A DNA stretch of 64,000 nt from Neobacillus cucumis (GCF_002860255.1 NZ_PGVE01000053.1:1-64000); one strand, 5' to 3'; shown: positions 9,530 to 18,903, counted from the first letter of the stretch. Translations and numbers: made by a program. The notes: generated by a model from the letters alone, not told the origin.

Positions 9530-10144
9530 TTAACTATAAGAACGAACGACTTCACTTAAGTTCGCTGCATTCGTTCCACTGCCGATAGCAGCAAACTTCC
9601 ACTCATTACCATGTCGATAAATTTCACCTGTCACAAGACAAGTAAGCCCGCTATAGTTATCTGTTAAATTGTAGTGGAGCAATTCTTGGTTTGAATTAGG
9701 ATTTACCACCCTGATAAACGCATTTTTAATCATACCAAAATGCTGTTTTCTTTTCACACAATCATATATATTGACTACGAAAACAAGTTTTTGAATGTTT
9801 GCTGGAACACGGCTAAGGTCGATCATAATTTGTTCATCATCCCCGTCTCCATCTCCAGTTAAGTTATCACCTGAGTGCTGGACACTGCCATCATTACTTC
9901 TTAAATTCCCAAAATAAATAACATCTTTATTGTTTTGTAATTTATCATTCGCCCCAAGCATAATGACGGAAGCATCACAGTCTACATTGGCATTACTAGC
10001 CCCGCCGCCAAATAAGCCTCCGAATAAGCCGCCTCCGCCGCTGCTTTGCACTGGATCCCAGCCTAAACCTACCATAATTTTAGTTAATCCCGGATTTCCT
10101 TTTGTTAAATCAACCCGTTGACCTTTTTGTAAATTAATTGCCAT
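9530..10144 (-). CDS. TerD-family protein with glycine-rich insert (copy 2)
   Basis: A 204-residue TerD paralogue. It has LQKGQRVDLTKGNPGLTKIM and [15 protein letters not shown], so the second acidic cluster is intact. The first Ca motif is altered: an insert rich in Gly and Phe (SSGGGGLFGGLFGGG) precedes NVDCDASV, where other copies have DFDLDAS. The fold is probably kept but the first metal site may differ. ATG 10144 follows GGGGTGATTG. It is 32 nt downstream of the telA-like gene, in one operon. Confidence 0.92.
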   Translation of the reverse strand: MAINLQKGQRVDLTKGNPGLTKIMVGLGWDPVQSSGGGGLFGGLFGGGASNANVDCDASVIMLGANDKLQNNKDVIYFGNLRSNDGSVQHSGDNLTGDGDGDDEQIMIDLSRVPANIQKLVFVVNIYDCVKRKQHFGMIKNAFIRVVNPNSNQELLHYNLTDNYSGLTCLVTGEIYRHGNEWKFAAIGSGTNAANLSEVVRSYS

Positions 10145-10176
10145 TTCAATCACCCCATTAAAATATTTGAAAAAGA

Positions 10177-11280
10177 TTAAGATTGTTTTAATTTTTTAAA
10201 GTTCTCTTGTAACTGCTCCAGACGTTTCGTACCTTCTAAACGAAGACGTTTATTTTCTTCTTCAATGGCACGTGTTTCCTGCATCCCTTTGATGATAATA
10301 TTCCAGGATTCCTCAATGGTCTCGATTTTAATGCTAGGTCCCCCCGCAAGTCTTGCGATATCAGTGCTTTGCTGAGAGATGTTCTGAGCATTTCTTAACA
10401 GCATTTCATTCGTCCTGCGATCAAGTTCGCTCATCGAATCGGCTACCAGCTTTTGCCTTTTTGCAGCAACAGCTTGGATTAAACCATTTTTAAAAATAGG
10501 AATGGTTGTCACAAAGGCAGAGTTAATCTTACCAATAAGCTTTGTATTTCCTCTTTGCAATAATCGAATTTGAGGTGCTGTCTGAAGTGCAACCATCTTG
10601 GCCATTTCTAAATCATATATTCGCTGTTCAAGCAGTTCAATTGAATTCTTTAGTGAATCCAACTGCATAGAGGAAAGCTGATCACCTTGAGAAACACGAG
10701 CCTCGAGCTGTGGAAGGTTGTTGGTCTTCAATTCTTCTGCTTTTAATTCGCCGGCAACAATGTATTTTTCAAGCGTTAAATAGTATTGATAATTTTGTTC
10801 ATACATTTGTTCCAACATATTGGTGGCATCGACCATTTCGTGCTGATATTTAGAAATCTCCACATAAACCTTGTCGATTTCGGAGCCCATGGTCTGATAC
10901 TTGCCAAACAACTTTTCGACCATTTTTTCGCCCTTTTTGAAAAGCTTGCCAAACAGCCCCCCTGAAGTCTTTTGGAAATCCTTTGCATCAAATTTATCCA
11001 TTATGCGGCCCAGATGTTTCAATAGTTCACCTGAGTCTTCTACTTTCGTTGTCCGCATATTGCTTAGGATTTGATCGGAGAAACGGGATATTTGTACTGC
11101 CGGCTCTTTTCCAAACTCTAATATTTGAATTTGATCGCGCTCGTCAATGGTTCGGGCTAAATTTTGAATTTCCGGTTCTTTACGTAATGCCAGTTTTATA
11201 TCTGATACTTTTGTGTCAGTTAGAACATCATCAGTTGAAACAGGTGTTAAACCATTTGATGGATTTGGTGGTAAGTTCAC
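10177..11280 (-). CDS. yceH: Toxic anion resistance protein, TelA family
   Basis: A 367-residue, largely alpha-helical cytosolic protein with long heptad-like stretches, matching the TelA/YceH family. Typical segments are FGNLARTI-like IQNLARTIDERDQIQILEFG, DKFDAKDF and TTIPIFKNGLIQAVAAKRQK. The start is GTG (11280) with GGGGAGATTAAACA upstream; the site lies inside the end of yceG (3-nt gap), indicating coupling. TelA partners TerD/TerC proteins in Ter operons; its mechanism is unknown. Confidence 0.92.
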   Translation of the reverse strand: MNLPPNPSNGLTPVSTDDVLTDTKVSDIKLALRKEPEIQNLARTIDERDQIQILEFGKEPAVQISRFSDQILSNMRTTKVEDSGELLKHLGRIMDKFDAKDFQKTSGGLFGKLFKKGEKMVEKLFGKYQTMGSEIDKVYVEISKYQHEMVDATNMLEQMYEQNYQYYLTLEKYIVAGELKAEELKTNNLPQLEARVSQGDQLSSMQLDSLKNSIELLEQRIYDLEMAKMVALQTAPQIRLLQRGNTKLIGKINSAFVTTIPIFKNGLIQAVAAKRQKLVADSMSELDRRTNEMLLRNAQNISQQSTDIARLAGGPSIKIETIEESWNIIIKGMQETRAIEEENKRLRLEGTKRLEQLQENFKKLKQS

Positions 11281-11283
11281 TGT

Positions 11284-12921
11284 TTAATCTCCCCTTAAAT
11301 TTTTTAAGATTCCTTGAAAAAGCCCTTTTTTAAAAAGCGATGGTTCCTTAAACTCCAAATCAAACACCACTTCATCAAGCCAGTGCTTATCAAATAATCG
11401 TTCATCGACATAGTTTTCGATATCATTATGGCCCGGAGGATTGTACAAAATGAGATCAATCCCAAATTGATTAAGAAGCAAAAGCAGCGCTGCATCAGAC
11501 CTTGATAGCGTTCCAGTCGATTCGTTATTGTAAATAATTAATTTAGGGACTGCTTGAGAATAATCAAATCTCTCCATTAACTGAATGACATTCTTAGGCA
11601 TAAACATTGCCTGTGTAAACAGATATATTTTTACTTCTTCGCTGGTTTCCGCCGACATCGGCTTTAATCCTGGTATTTCACAAATTTTCCCAATGGCATG
11701 TGCAATCCCTTTTTGCAGTCCTGATGCTAAAAAGGAGTAGGGCCAATAATGTGATTGCATAACTTTCTCCCCACTTACAAGACCATCCCTGCCAAGAGCG
11801 TTCCGGTAATGGTAGCGAAAATCACTAGTACTCGGATTCGTGAATGGCAGCCTTTTTATAAGCAAGCAATGCTCTAAATGACTCATGGTTTGAAGCCGAT
11901 CCCAATATTCTTTTCGATTTTTACTTACTCCTTGGATTTTAGCAAATATCGACGGGATTCTCACTTCACCGTCCCTCACCGAAAAATCCGGCCGAATCAT
12001 AGCCCTTTCTTTTGCAAGTATAAACAACTCATCATACGTTGTTTTTAGAGTAATGGAAGATGGAGTATAGTCCCGTAATTGCCATGGCTTATAAAGTCCT
12101 GACCCTTCATTATTCAGGATGGACTCAATCTCCTTTGATGCCCTGTAAGCAACGGTTGTTTTCCTGCTGCGCTTTTCCTTAGGGAATGCCTCAGCCTGCT
12201 GCTTATTTGGATAATGATAGGTGAATATCTGGTCCTGACCAAGACCCGATAAAATATCGCTTCCTTCCGGATGGAAGATAATAAGATCACAACCTAGCAT
12301 GATTAAATAAAATAAAAAGTATTGATGACTTTTTTTAAAGTCGCCATACCATAAAAATTTAGGCATAGCTACTTGAGGGTCAGCCTGTTTTAACAATGGT
12401 TGTAAATGGTTTTGCGACCATTTTACAAGATCTACAAGAACTCTTCTTAGATCATGATTTTTCAAACCATTTGTTTCGCGGGCAGAAAATAATTCAAGCG
12501 TGCTAATCATGGACTCTCTTAGTTTTCGGTGAATGACAGGCACTTTTGATTTTAATAAAAGCTTTTCACCATCAAGAAACGCAGTGAAACGGTTGATTGA
12601 TAGCTTCTGTTCATTATTAATATTTATGACCTTTTGAATGGCTTGAAAGTGAGTATTTTCTATTGTTTTATCCAGCGAATCCTGACTTAAGAGTTCGAGT
12701 TTCCATTCCGGATTATGGACATAATCAAACAGCTGGTTATAATACTCATCCGCGTCTATTGGGACGCCTAAAAACTTTCCAATTACTTGTCCAATCTGAA
12801 TCGCTCCATTTTCCACTGAATAATTAGGCCGTTCTGGCAGCGACTTTTTTAGCATGCCCTGCCAATTTTCGAATGAAAGGGAGACAGGATGGACGTTTAA
12901 CTGATTTAATGTTGGATACAT
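11284..12921 (-). CDS. yceG: YceG-type component of the Ter biosynthetic module
   Basis: A 545-residue protein of the YceG family, annotated elsewhere only as a putative component of a biosynthetic module. The sequence shows an internal duplication: RPNYSVENGAIQIGQVIGKF (31-50) resembles RPDFSVRDGEVRIPSIFAKI (310-329), and PKFLWYGDF...LGCDLIIFHPEG (187-220) resembles PKLIIYNNE...FGIDLILYNPPG (459-497). No catalytic motif is recognised. It is first in a yceG-yceH-TerD-TerD transcription unit. Confidence 0.88.
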   Translation of the reverse strand: MYPTLNQLNVHPVSLSFENWQGMLKKSLPERPNYSVENGAIQIGQVIGKFLGVPIDADEYYNQLFDYVHNPEWKLELLSQDSLDKTIENTHFQAIQKVININNEQKLSINRFTAFLDGEKLLLKSKVPVIHRKLRESMISTLELFSARETNGLKNHDLRRVLVDLVKWSQNHLQPLLKQADPQVAMPKFLWYGDFKKSHQYFLFYLIMLGCDLIIFHPEGSDILSGLGQDQIFTYHYPNKQQAEAFPKEKRSRKTTVAYRASKEIESILNNEGSGLYKPWQLRDYTPSSITLKTTYDELFILAKERAMIRPDFSVRDGEVRIPSIFAKIQGVSKNRKEYWDRLQTMSHLEHCLLIKRLPFTNPSTSDFRYHYRNALGRDGLVSGEKVMQSHYWPYSFLASGLQKGIAHAIGKICEIPGLKPMSAETSEEVKIYLFTQAMFMPKNVIQLMERFDYSQAVPKLIIYNNESTGTLSRSDAALLLLLNQFGIDLILYNPPGHNDIENYVDERLFDKHWLDEVVFDLEFKEPSLFKKGLFQGILKNLRGD

Positions 12922-13135
12922 TCATAATCCCTTCCCTCTAAAAGCGAAGCTAGTGTCAACGTCTAGAAAATTATGTAAGGTTTCCATTTCATCATATCAC
13001 AGTTATTTCATTGGTTCATTTGTTTATACGAAAGAGAACTAAATTTGTTTCATTTTTGATCATTTTCCCGCATTTTTCACGTTTTTTCATGTCCCTACAT
13101 ATTAATGGAGTACTCATACTAAGTAGGTGACTCAA

Positions 13136-13381
13136 ATGAGATTTTTATATAAACGGCCAAGACTGGATCAGGTTTCTGAAGAATTAGAAACTTTAATGGA
13201 AGTCATGGTTTCTGATCTTTTTATCTATTTAGATTTATTTGTATTTAGCTTTATCTTTACGTTATTCCTTTCTCCAGTCATCCCATCATTAACCATGGTC
13301 ATTCTGTTTTTTCTAGTATCCTATAGTTTCTTTAGCGCTCTCTATTATTTTATCATTAGTAAAATAATGATTAATAAATAG
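13136..13381 (+). CDS. Small two-helix membrane protein, unknown
   Basis: I do not recognise this 81-residue protein. A charged N-terminus (FLYKRPRLDQVSEELETL) precedes two hydrophobic segments, about residues 25-45 and 50-75, joined by a short SPVIPSLT turn. ATG 13136 has TAGGTG upstream. It is alone on the plus strand inside the Ter locus and its 3' end overlaps the convergent HAD gene by 11 nt. It may be a small membrane accessory of the locus, but nothing in the sequence proves this. Confidence 0.6.
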   Translation: MRFLYKRPRLDQVSEELETLMEVMVSDLFIYLDLFVFSFIFTLFLSPVIPSLTMVILFFLVSYSFFSALYYFIISKIMINK

Positions 13382-14192
13382 GATTAAAATGTAACAGCTT
13401 ACAGACTTGTTGAATAATCTCTTCCCCGGCACTGACACCACTGTTTTTTGTAATAATTGAAGATTCATCTTCAAAGGCTACTGTCCCTAGATGTCTGGCG
13501 AGCTCACCATGGTTGGGTATAAAGCGATAATGACAATCCTTTAAGAAATCCCAATCAAGAAGGGAATCACCTGCTCCAACAACGGCTTTCCCCCCTTCTA
13601 GTTTACAAATATAATCTAGGGCATTTCCTTTACTAATCGCCTTAGGAACGAAATAGAGCTTTCTCCCTTGAAACGAAATCCTCCAGCCATTTTGGGAAGC
13701 TAATTGTTCTATTGATTTTCTTTCAGATTCAGATGGGAGGCAATTTAATATATAGTAGAAAAACCATTCCTCAGCTTGTTTTCTTTCCCCAGCTAAACGG
13801 ATGCCTTCCCGGTACAAAATAGATAACAGTTCCACTTGCAAAACAGACTCTTGCTTGAGATGTTTTTGAATATGGTTTGACCACTCCATTATTGGCTGTC
13901 CTTGCAAAAGAATATTGGCTCCATTTGAGGTAATTGCATACTTTATTCGAATATCTTCAGGAAAAATAACAAACCGTTTGAACTGTGCGGTTGTCCTTGT
14001 TGTTACAGGTATGAACAAACTTGTACTTGATAGCTCTTTTAACTGGATATATGCGTTCTCGGTCATATAAGCTACCCAGTTGTTACCCTTTTTTTCAACT
14101 GGTGTCAATCTCCATCCTTCAGGCTTACCCAGCTCTTTAATTGCCCGTTCTGAATATATTAATGTTCGGTCAAGGTCTGATGCAAAAATCAT
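13371..14192 (-). CDS. HAD-superfamily phosphatase of the Ter module
   Basis: A 273-residue HAD hydrolase. Motif I is ASDLDRTLIYS (Asp-x-Asp-x-Thr), motif II is likely ITSNG, and motif III/IV is GAGDSLLDWDFL. The start overlaps the stop of the PRTase-PELOTA gene by 4 nt (ATGA), so it is coupled to it. Ter-linked HAD enzymes are predicted to dephosphorylate an intermediate made by the PRTases and lyase of the same cluster; the substrate is not known. Confidence 0.88.
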   Translation of the reverse strand: MIFASDLDRTLIYSERAIKELGKPEGWRLTPVEKKGNNWVAYMTENAYIQLKELSSTSLFIPVTTRTTAQFKRFVIFPEDIRIKYAITSNGANILLQGQPIMEWSNHIQKHLKQESVLQVELLSILYREGIRLAGERKQAEEWFFYYILNCLPSESERKSIEQLASQNGWRISFQGRKLYFVPKAISKGNALDYICKLEGGKAVVGAGDSLLDWDFLKDCHYRFIPNHGELARHLGTVAFEDESSIITKNSGVSAGEEIIQQVCKLLHFNPIY

Positions 14193-15310
14193 AATTGCAT
14201 CCCCTTGACCTTTTTAATTAGACCACAGCATAAATACTTCATATTTGGATAGACCTGAACTTCTACTCCTTTTTCTTTGGCTAGCATAAGGATATGTTTA
14301 ACAAATGGGCTAGATGGGTCACGCATTAAAATTTTCCAAGGCACCCTTCGAAGCAGTACCCTTGTCGTTTCACCAACACCCGGTTTAATAAGATGAGTAT
14401 GATCGATCGAAAATTCCGCTTGAATTTTTTTTACATCTTCCATTCCTAAATAGCCGGTTTCAATTTCTACATTTAACAGCCTAGAAGCCGAATCTTTTGC
14501 TTCCTTGGCTACAACAGCAAATTCATCCGAAATCAAATCTATAAATTCCTTTGAAACATCTGACTCTAGAAGATCTTGGTAAAATTTTGCACCGTGAAAA
14601 TCATTCTTACCTATATATATTTCATTTAATACCGTCCTGCTAACTAATCCAGAAACAGTCGAATTTAAACAAGCACTTGGAATCAAAAAATCCTCCCTCG
14701 TACCAAATAATGTGGTACAGTATCCTGGATCAGCAAGTACTGCAAGAGTATCGTCAAGCTTCCACCCATACTTATTCTCATAGTCCTGGCATGCCTTTAT
14801 TAATTCTAATGAAATAGCTCCTTTACCAGTCCAGCCGTCTACAAATTGAATGCTCCCATTGGGATGCTCTTGCTGAATATAGTGAAGTGCATTTTCATCT
14901 ATTCCTTTATCACGAATTATAGAAATACTATAGTGCGGTAAGCTGATTCCGTAATGAAGCTCTATATATCGTTTAATTAATATCCCTACTGGTGTGCCGG
15001 CCCTCGCAAGTGAAACAAGAATGGTATTTGGTCCCTTTAAATGAACAATTTGCTCAGAGACAATTCCCACACACAAAGCAACTTTTCGTTTATATTGCTT
15101 TAATGTAGTCCAGAAGACATCTACATAGTCTTTAGGCGGCTGGTATTCAATCGGCAGCGACTCGCTATAATGACTGCCAGATTGTATCTTTGTCTCCCGA
15201 TTAATAGCAGTGTCCTCCAGCACGATGTTACTTAAATCCTTTAATAGAAATAAAACATCATTCTCATGATAGGTTCCGATCTTTGCTGGCTTATGGATTA
15301 TTTTTTGCAT
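14189..15310 (-). CDS. PRTase-like/StiP protein with C-terminal PELOTA domain
   Basis: A 373-residue two-domain protein. Residues ~60-260 resemble the StiP/PRTase-like family, with VSLARAGTPVGILIKRY and a PRPP-loop-like FVDGWTGKGAI (156-166). Residues ~305-373 (GETTRVLLRRVPWKILMRD, then CCGLIKK) match the PELOTA RNA-binding domain. ATG 15310 follows AGAGGTG; an upstream start would add 24 residues with no site. Older databases call the family cysteine protease StiP, but no protease triad is evident. It is predicted to act in synthesis of a nucleotide-like metabolite. Confidence 0.85.
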   Translation of the reverse strand: MQKIIHKPAKIGTYHENDVLFLLKDLSNIVLEDTAINRETKIQSGSHYSESLPIEYQPPKDYVDVFWTTLKQYKRKVALCVGIVSEQIVHLKGPNTILVSLARAGTPVGILIKRYIELHYGISLPHYSISIIRDKGIDENALHYIQQEHPNGSIQFVDGWTGKGAISLELIKACQDYENKYGWKLDDTLAVLADPGYCTTLFGTREDFLIPSACLNSTVSGLVSRTVLNEIYIGKNDFHGAKFYQDLLESDVSKEFIDLISDEFAVVAKEAKDSASRLLNVEIETGYLGMEDVKKIQAEFSIDHTHLIKPGVGETTRVLLRRVPWKILMRDPSSPFVKHILMLAKEKGVEVQVYPNMKYLCCGLIKKVKGMQL

Positions 15311-15481
15311 TCTATTCACCTCTGTCTTTTGAAAAGGCTCTTTTCGTAAACTTTGTTGCTTTAGGACTTTAATAAGGGGCATTTACTAAGTTTCTAGGCA
15401 ATTTTCGCATATGTTCGCACGAAAAGATGCCACGAAGCATCTATATTATCGGGTTGAAGTACTTATACGAAATATAATAAT

Positions 15482-16831
15482 CTATGCGAAAATAGCCCTT
15501 GAAAAAAAGACAATTTTTATAGTTTGAAAGGATAATTTTTTAAATTCTTCAAGCATTGGCCTTAACCTTTTTTCAGAAACTTCCCTTTCGAAAAAAATAA
15601 ATAATTCATCATAATAGTTAGGAGGAATATTGTAAACAAAGTGAGTAATTTCCTCATCGTCCGGATTAGGAAAAGTTACCCCGAACCTAGCCCCATATCC
15701 ATCTACATTTTTAATATAAATTGGACTTCTAGTCGTAGATTGATAATAGACATCTTTGCCGATTTCAGCAGCTAATTTCATTGGAAGATACATAAATTCT
15801 CCAGTTCCTATACATAGCGTTCGCTTCCCCGTTCTTTTTTGCCTTATAAATTCAGCAGCATCGGAAATTCTCTCATGAACTACTAAATTTTCAGTGCTCT
15901 TTAGACCAAAACGTCCTGTTTCTTTAATGAAAGAGACTCCATTCATTTGTTCTTTAGAAGAATAAGAGGAGGATGTAAAATAACGATCAAGCTGTAAAAA
16001 TTCCATATAAACCTCATGCTTGGATGTCCAAGTCTTTTTCGAAAGGGTTTCCACCTTATTTAATACCTGGATTTGCACTTGCCCCGATACTAAGCTGACT
16101 ACATTTATTTTTATTCCTAATTCTTGCTCTAAATTAATAAATTTTTGTTGATCTTCCTTGGAACGCCAATCCAAAATACTTACTACTGTATATACTTGTC
16201 TAGGAAACTTTTCATGTATGGATTTAATAATATTTAAGGCTGTATTGCCTGTAGTAATTTCATCATCTACTAATATGATTTCGCGCTGATGATTAATCAT
16301 CTCTACTGGAATATAACAGCGATGGGATGTTGCGTGGGAATGCTCTTCCTCAAACGTAATCACTGGTATTTCCCCGCTAATGTCCTCTCTCGTTGTATGA
16401 AAAAACTCAGCCTCCCGGAAACAATCAAAAAACCCATGACCAAGGGCAGTGGCCGTTTCCGCAAAGCCGATTATGACAGGATTGATGCTTTCTGGAATAA
16501 AGGGCAGGCTGTTGAAAGTACCACCCATTAGGAATAATGACCTCAATCTCTCTTTTTCTTTGCATTCTACACCCTTAATTTCTACATATCTTGAACCTAG
16601 CAGAGCAGCTATTAAGAGGCCTCTATGCGGTTCGATGGGTAAATGTTTCCCAAGCACTTTACTTACAAATAAAAAAGAGCGCTTTTTATTGATTCTGGCT
16701 GCCATTGTAAACAAATCGTTTATGGGAATATGATAGGGATTTTCTAAACTCTCTATTTCCACCTTTATTGAATCAAGGATGTTAAACGTATACTTCTTTT
16801 CTGATAAGGTCAATGTTTGTGTATTCTTCAT
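15482..16831 (-). CDS. Phosphoribosyltransferase with C-terminal TRSP domain
   Basis: A 449-residue protein. A classic PRPP-binding motif IILVDDEITTGNTA occurs at residues 185-198 within an orotate PRTase-like core, preceded by GFAETATALGHGFFD. The C-terminal ~120 residues (from about 330; e.g. GTGEFMYLPMKLAAEIG and GYGARFGVTFPNP) fit the TRSP domain found only after Ter-linked PRTases. Its start lies 50 nt inside the upstream lyase gene. A 171-nt gap separates it from the next PRTase gene. Confidence 0.87.
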   Translation of the reverse strand: MKNTQTLTLSEKKYTFNILDSIKVEIESLENPYHIPINDLFTMAARINKKRSFLFVSKVLGKHLPIEPHRGLLIAALLGSRYVEIKGVECKEKERLRSLFLMGGTFNSLPFIPESINPVIIGFAETATALGHGFFDCFREAEFFHTTREDISGEIPVITFEEEHSHATSHRCYIPVEMINHQREIILVDDEITTGNTALNIIKSIHEKFPRQVYTVVSILDWRSKEDQQKFINLEQELGIKINVVSLVSGQVQIQVLNKVETLSKKTWTSKHEVYMEFLQLDRYFTSSSYSSKEQMNGVSFIKETGRFGLKSTENLVVHERISDAAEFIRQKRTGKRTLCIGTGEFMYLPMKLAAEIGKDVYYQSTTRSPIYIKNVDGYGARFGVTFPNPDDEEITHFVYNIPPNYYDELFIFFEREVSEKRLRPMLEEFKKLSFQTIKIVFFSRAIFA

Positions 16832-17969
16832 GTAACACCCCGTATATTTGTGATTTTAATAATATTTTCTTTGCCCAAAAATAATGAGGTTTAACTTCAT
16901 TCATTTTATTCTCAAAATTACTTTTCAAAACCCCATTATTTTCATCGAAAGCTTTTACTATATTGCAAGCATCGATAAATTCTTCATAAGAAACAACATT
17001 TAGAGCCTGAACGACCTTAATATGCGAAGGATGGATAATTGTTTTTCCTGTTAATCCATTGCTAATATCCATCAGAATTTCGCGAATGAGTCCATCCATA
17101 TTCTCATTAATTAGTTTTGCTCTCCATTTAACTCCCTCATCACCATAGCGTTCGCGGAACGGAGTTTGCCGTAACTGCGGCTTTAACATTCTTTTTTTTG
17201 ATGAAAAATATTCCCATACAGGACCTGAAACAACATATGGATTATTAAATCTTTGAAAAACATTTATAATATCAGAAATGCAATCTCTTAATACAGCAAT
17301 TTCATAAACAGTTGTATCCATACTTCTTCGTATTCCGTATAAACCACAGAAATCAGTCGCACCTATTCGAACATTCAGAATATAATCCCTATATTGATCT
17401 AGTAAGGACTTAATTTTCAATAATTCTTCCATTCTGGTTTCTTTCTGAATGACCATAGCTGATTCAAGAATTGGCATAGCATAAAAAGGATGAGTTTCCG
17501 TATGAATATCTCGAACCAAATTTAAAAAGTCCCTGCCATTTTCGGCACTGAACTTAGGAATGACTACTCCAGTTAGGAGATTCAATGCATCTCCTAATTG
17601 TTCCATTAGTTGTTTCAATTGGTCGATATGTCGAATTCGAATAAACATGAGAGGTAAATCCTCATACTTCAAAAACCCTTTTTGACATTCAACCTGTAAT
17701 CTTAACATTTCTCTAACAAGGGAATGTTCTGCTAAATGTAGTTCATTGTCTCCCACAGCGTCCTCCAAATCAATGACTAGTGAGGTCAAACCTTCATGCT
17801 TCTTTGAAAGTATTTCTTGATGGATATTTGGACGGGTAGCTGGCATATAGAGGGTTGCCCCTAAACCATAGGACAAAAGTTCACGGTTTGTATATTTGGT
17901 AAATGTTCCTGGTCTTTGAAAGAAGTACCGTTTAATTTCATCTTCATAAAAGTATGTAAAAAATTCCAT
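16782..17969 (-). CDS. CitE/HpcH-like C-C bond lyase of the Ter module
   Basis: A 395-residue TIM-barrel protein of the HpcH/HpaI-citrate lyase beta group. The signatures are TLYMPATRPNI, VIDLEDAVGDNE (acidic metal and substrate site), FIRIRHID, PILESAMVI and RIGATDFCGLYGIRR. ATG 17969 follows GAGGAG. The last 50 nt overlap the PRTase-TRSP gene in another frame, indicating a tightly packed operon. The likely chemistry is aldol-type C-C bond cleavage or formation on an unidentified substrate, possibly a CoA thioester by family analogy. Confidence 0.85.
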   Translation of the reverse strand: MEFFTYFYEDEIKRYFFQRPGTFTKYTNRELLSYGLGATLYMPATRPNIHQEILSKKHEGLTSLVIDLEDAVGDNELHLAEHSLVREMLRLQVECQKGFLKYEDLPLMFIRIRHIDQLKQLMEQLGDALNLLTGVVIPKFSAENGRDFLNLVRDIHTETHPFYAMPILESAMVIQKETRMEELLKIKSLLDQYRDYILNVRIGATDFCGLYGIRRSMDTTVYEIAVLRDCISDIINVFQRFNNPYVVSGPVWEYFSSKKRMLKPQLRQTPFRERYGDEGVKWRAKLINENMDGLIREILMDISNGLTGKTIIHPSHIKVVQALNVVSYEEFIDACNIVKAFDENNGVLKSNFENKMNEVKPHYFWAKKILLKSQIYGVLHEEYTNIDLIRKEVYV

Positions 17970-18045
17970 AACCAGTTTCTCCTCTATAAATGGTAAAAAA
18001 GAGAGGGAAACAGACTTTCGTCAGCTCCCCACCCTTTAATAAATA

Positions 18046-18822
18046 TTATGAATTATGTTCCTTGCTGCCTTCTTTTTTCTTATTATTATAGTGAACGATA
18101 AAAGTAGCACCAAAGGTAAGTAATAAGATAATAAAGAATGTAATATGTCCCATTTCAATATGAAATACTGCAAGAAGCATTTTGATTGCAATAATTAGAA
18201 TTAAGATATAAGCTGTTGTTTCAAGTTCTGGCACTCGGTCAATCAGTGTTAAGAATACGCCTGCAACCCCCCGCATCATTAGCACACCAAGCATACCGCC
18301 AATTAATAAAACCCAAACCTCTTCACTAACCCCAAAGGCAGCCAGAACACTATCAACGGAAAAGGCAATATCCATCAATTCAACTGCCGCAACGGTTCCC
18401 CAAAATGTTCCAAATAAGCGAATTAAGAGGCCTTTTTGATTGATACCTTCCTCGTGCTGTTCTTCCTCTTCAGCACCTTTTCGCTTATCCAAGAAGTACT
18501 TAATGGATAGCCATGCCAGGTATCCAGCACCTAATATCTTTACCCACCAGAGTTTGATCAAGAACACACCGATACCAATGGCTATAAAACGGAAAACATA
18601 AGCACCTAATAAGCCGTAAAAAAGGGCTTTTTTTCGTTTTTCGGGTGGTAAGTGTTTAACCATTACAGCTAAAACTAAAGCGTTGTCTGCAGAAAGCAAA
18701 CCCTCTAATATCACCAGAGTACCAATCAATCCCCAACTAACAGGATTTGTTAACACCTCTCCCCACATTTCCCAGTTAAAAAACTGTGAGTATGTGTCTA
18801 ATATATGTTGTAAAACTGACAT
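18046..18822 (-). CDS. yceF: TerC family integral membrane protein
   Basis: A 258-residue TerC protein with about seven transmembrane helices. The conserved acidic motifs lie within helices: EGLLSADNALVLAVMVKHLP and VELMDIAFSVDSVLAAFG. The ATG follows AGGAGG. TerC proteins are implicated in Mn2+ export and in metallation of secreted proteins, and in Ter complexes they are thought to anchor TerD proteins at the membrane. It lies between TerD copy 3 and the lyase gene. No yybP-ykoY leader fits the 81-nt upstream gap. Confidence 0.94.
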   Translation of the reverse strand: MSVLQHILDTYSQFFNWEMWGEVLTNPVSWGLIGTLVILEGLLSADNALVLAVMVKHLPPEKRKKALFYGLLGAYVFRFIAIGIGVFLIKLWWVKILGAGYLAWLSIKYFLDKRKGAEEEEQHEEGINQKGLLIRLFGTFWGTVAAVELMDIAFSVDSVLAAFGVSEEVWVLLIGGMLGVLMMRGVAGVFLTLIDRVPELETTAYILILIIAIKMLLAVFHIEMGHITFFIILLLTFGATFIVHYNNKKKEGSKEHNS

Positions 18823-18859
18823 TAAAAGAATTCCTCCTAGTTTATGAACAAGATTTTGT

Positions 18860-18888
18860 AAAAAGACCCATCGTCACTGGGTCTTTTT
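18860..18888 (-). terminator. Terminator between TerD copy 3 and terC
   Basis: Stem AAAAGACCCA/TGGGTCTTTT with loop TCGTCAC, followed by T/A runs. It may attenuate transcription running from the sigma-W promoter into terC and the enzyme genes. Confidence 0.75.
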
Positions 18889-18903
18889 ATCTTTTTAAAA
18901 TTA

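Noticed and set aside
10983..11333. 116-codon plus-strand frame opposite yceH/yceG
   Set aside because: It is antisense across two well-supported genes and low in complexity.
12922..13010. ECF-like promoter before yceG
   Set aside because: GGAAAC and CGTT occur but are 18 nt apart, 2 nt too far, and CGTT is not a good -10; kept out as a feature.
15400..15460. Small hairpin GATGC/GCATC between the two PRTase genes
   Set aside because: A 5-bp stem with a short T-run is too weak to call a terminator or attenuator.
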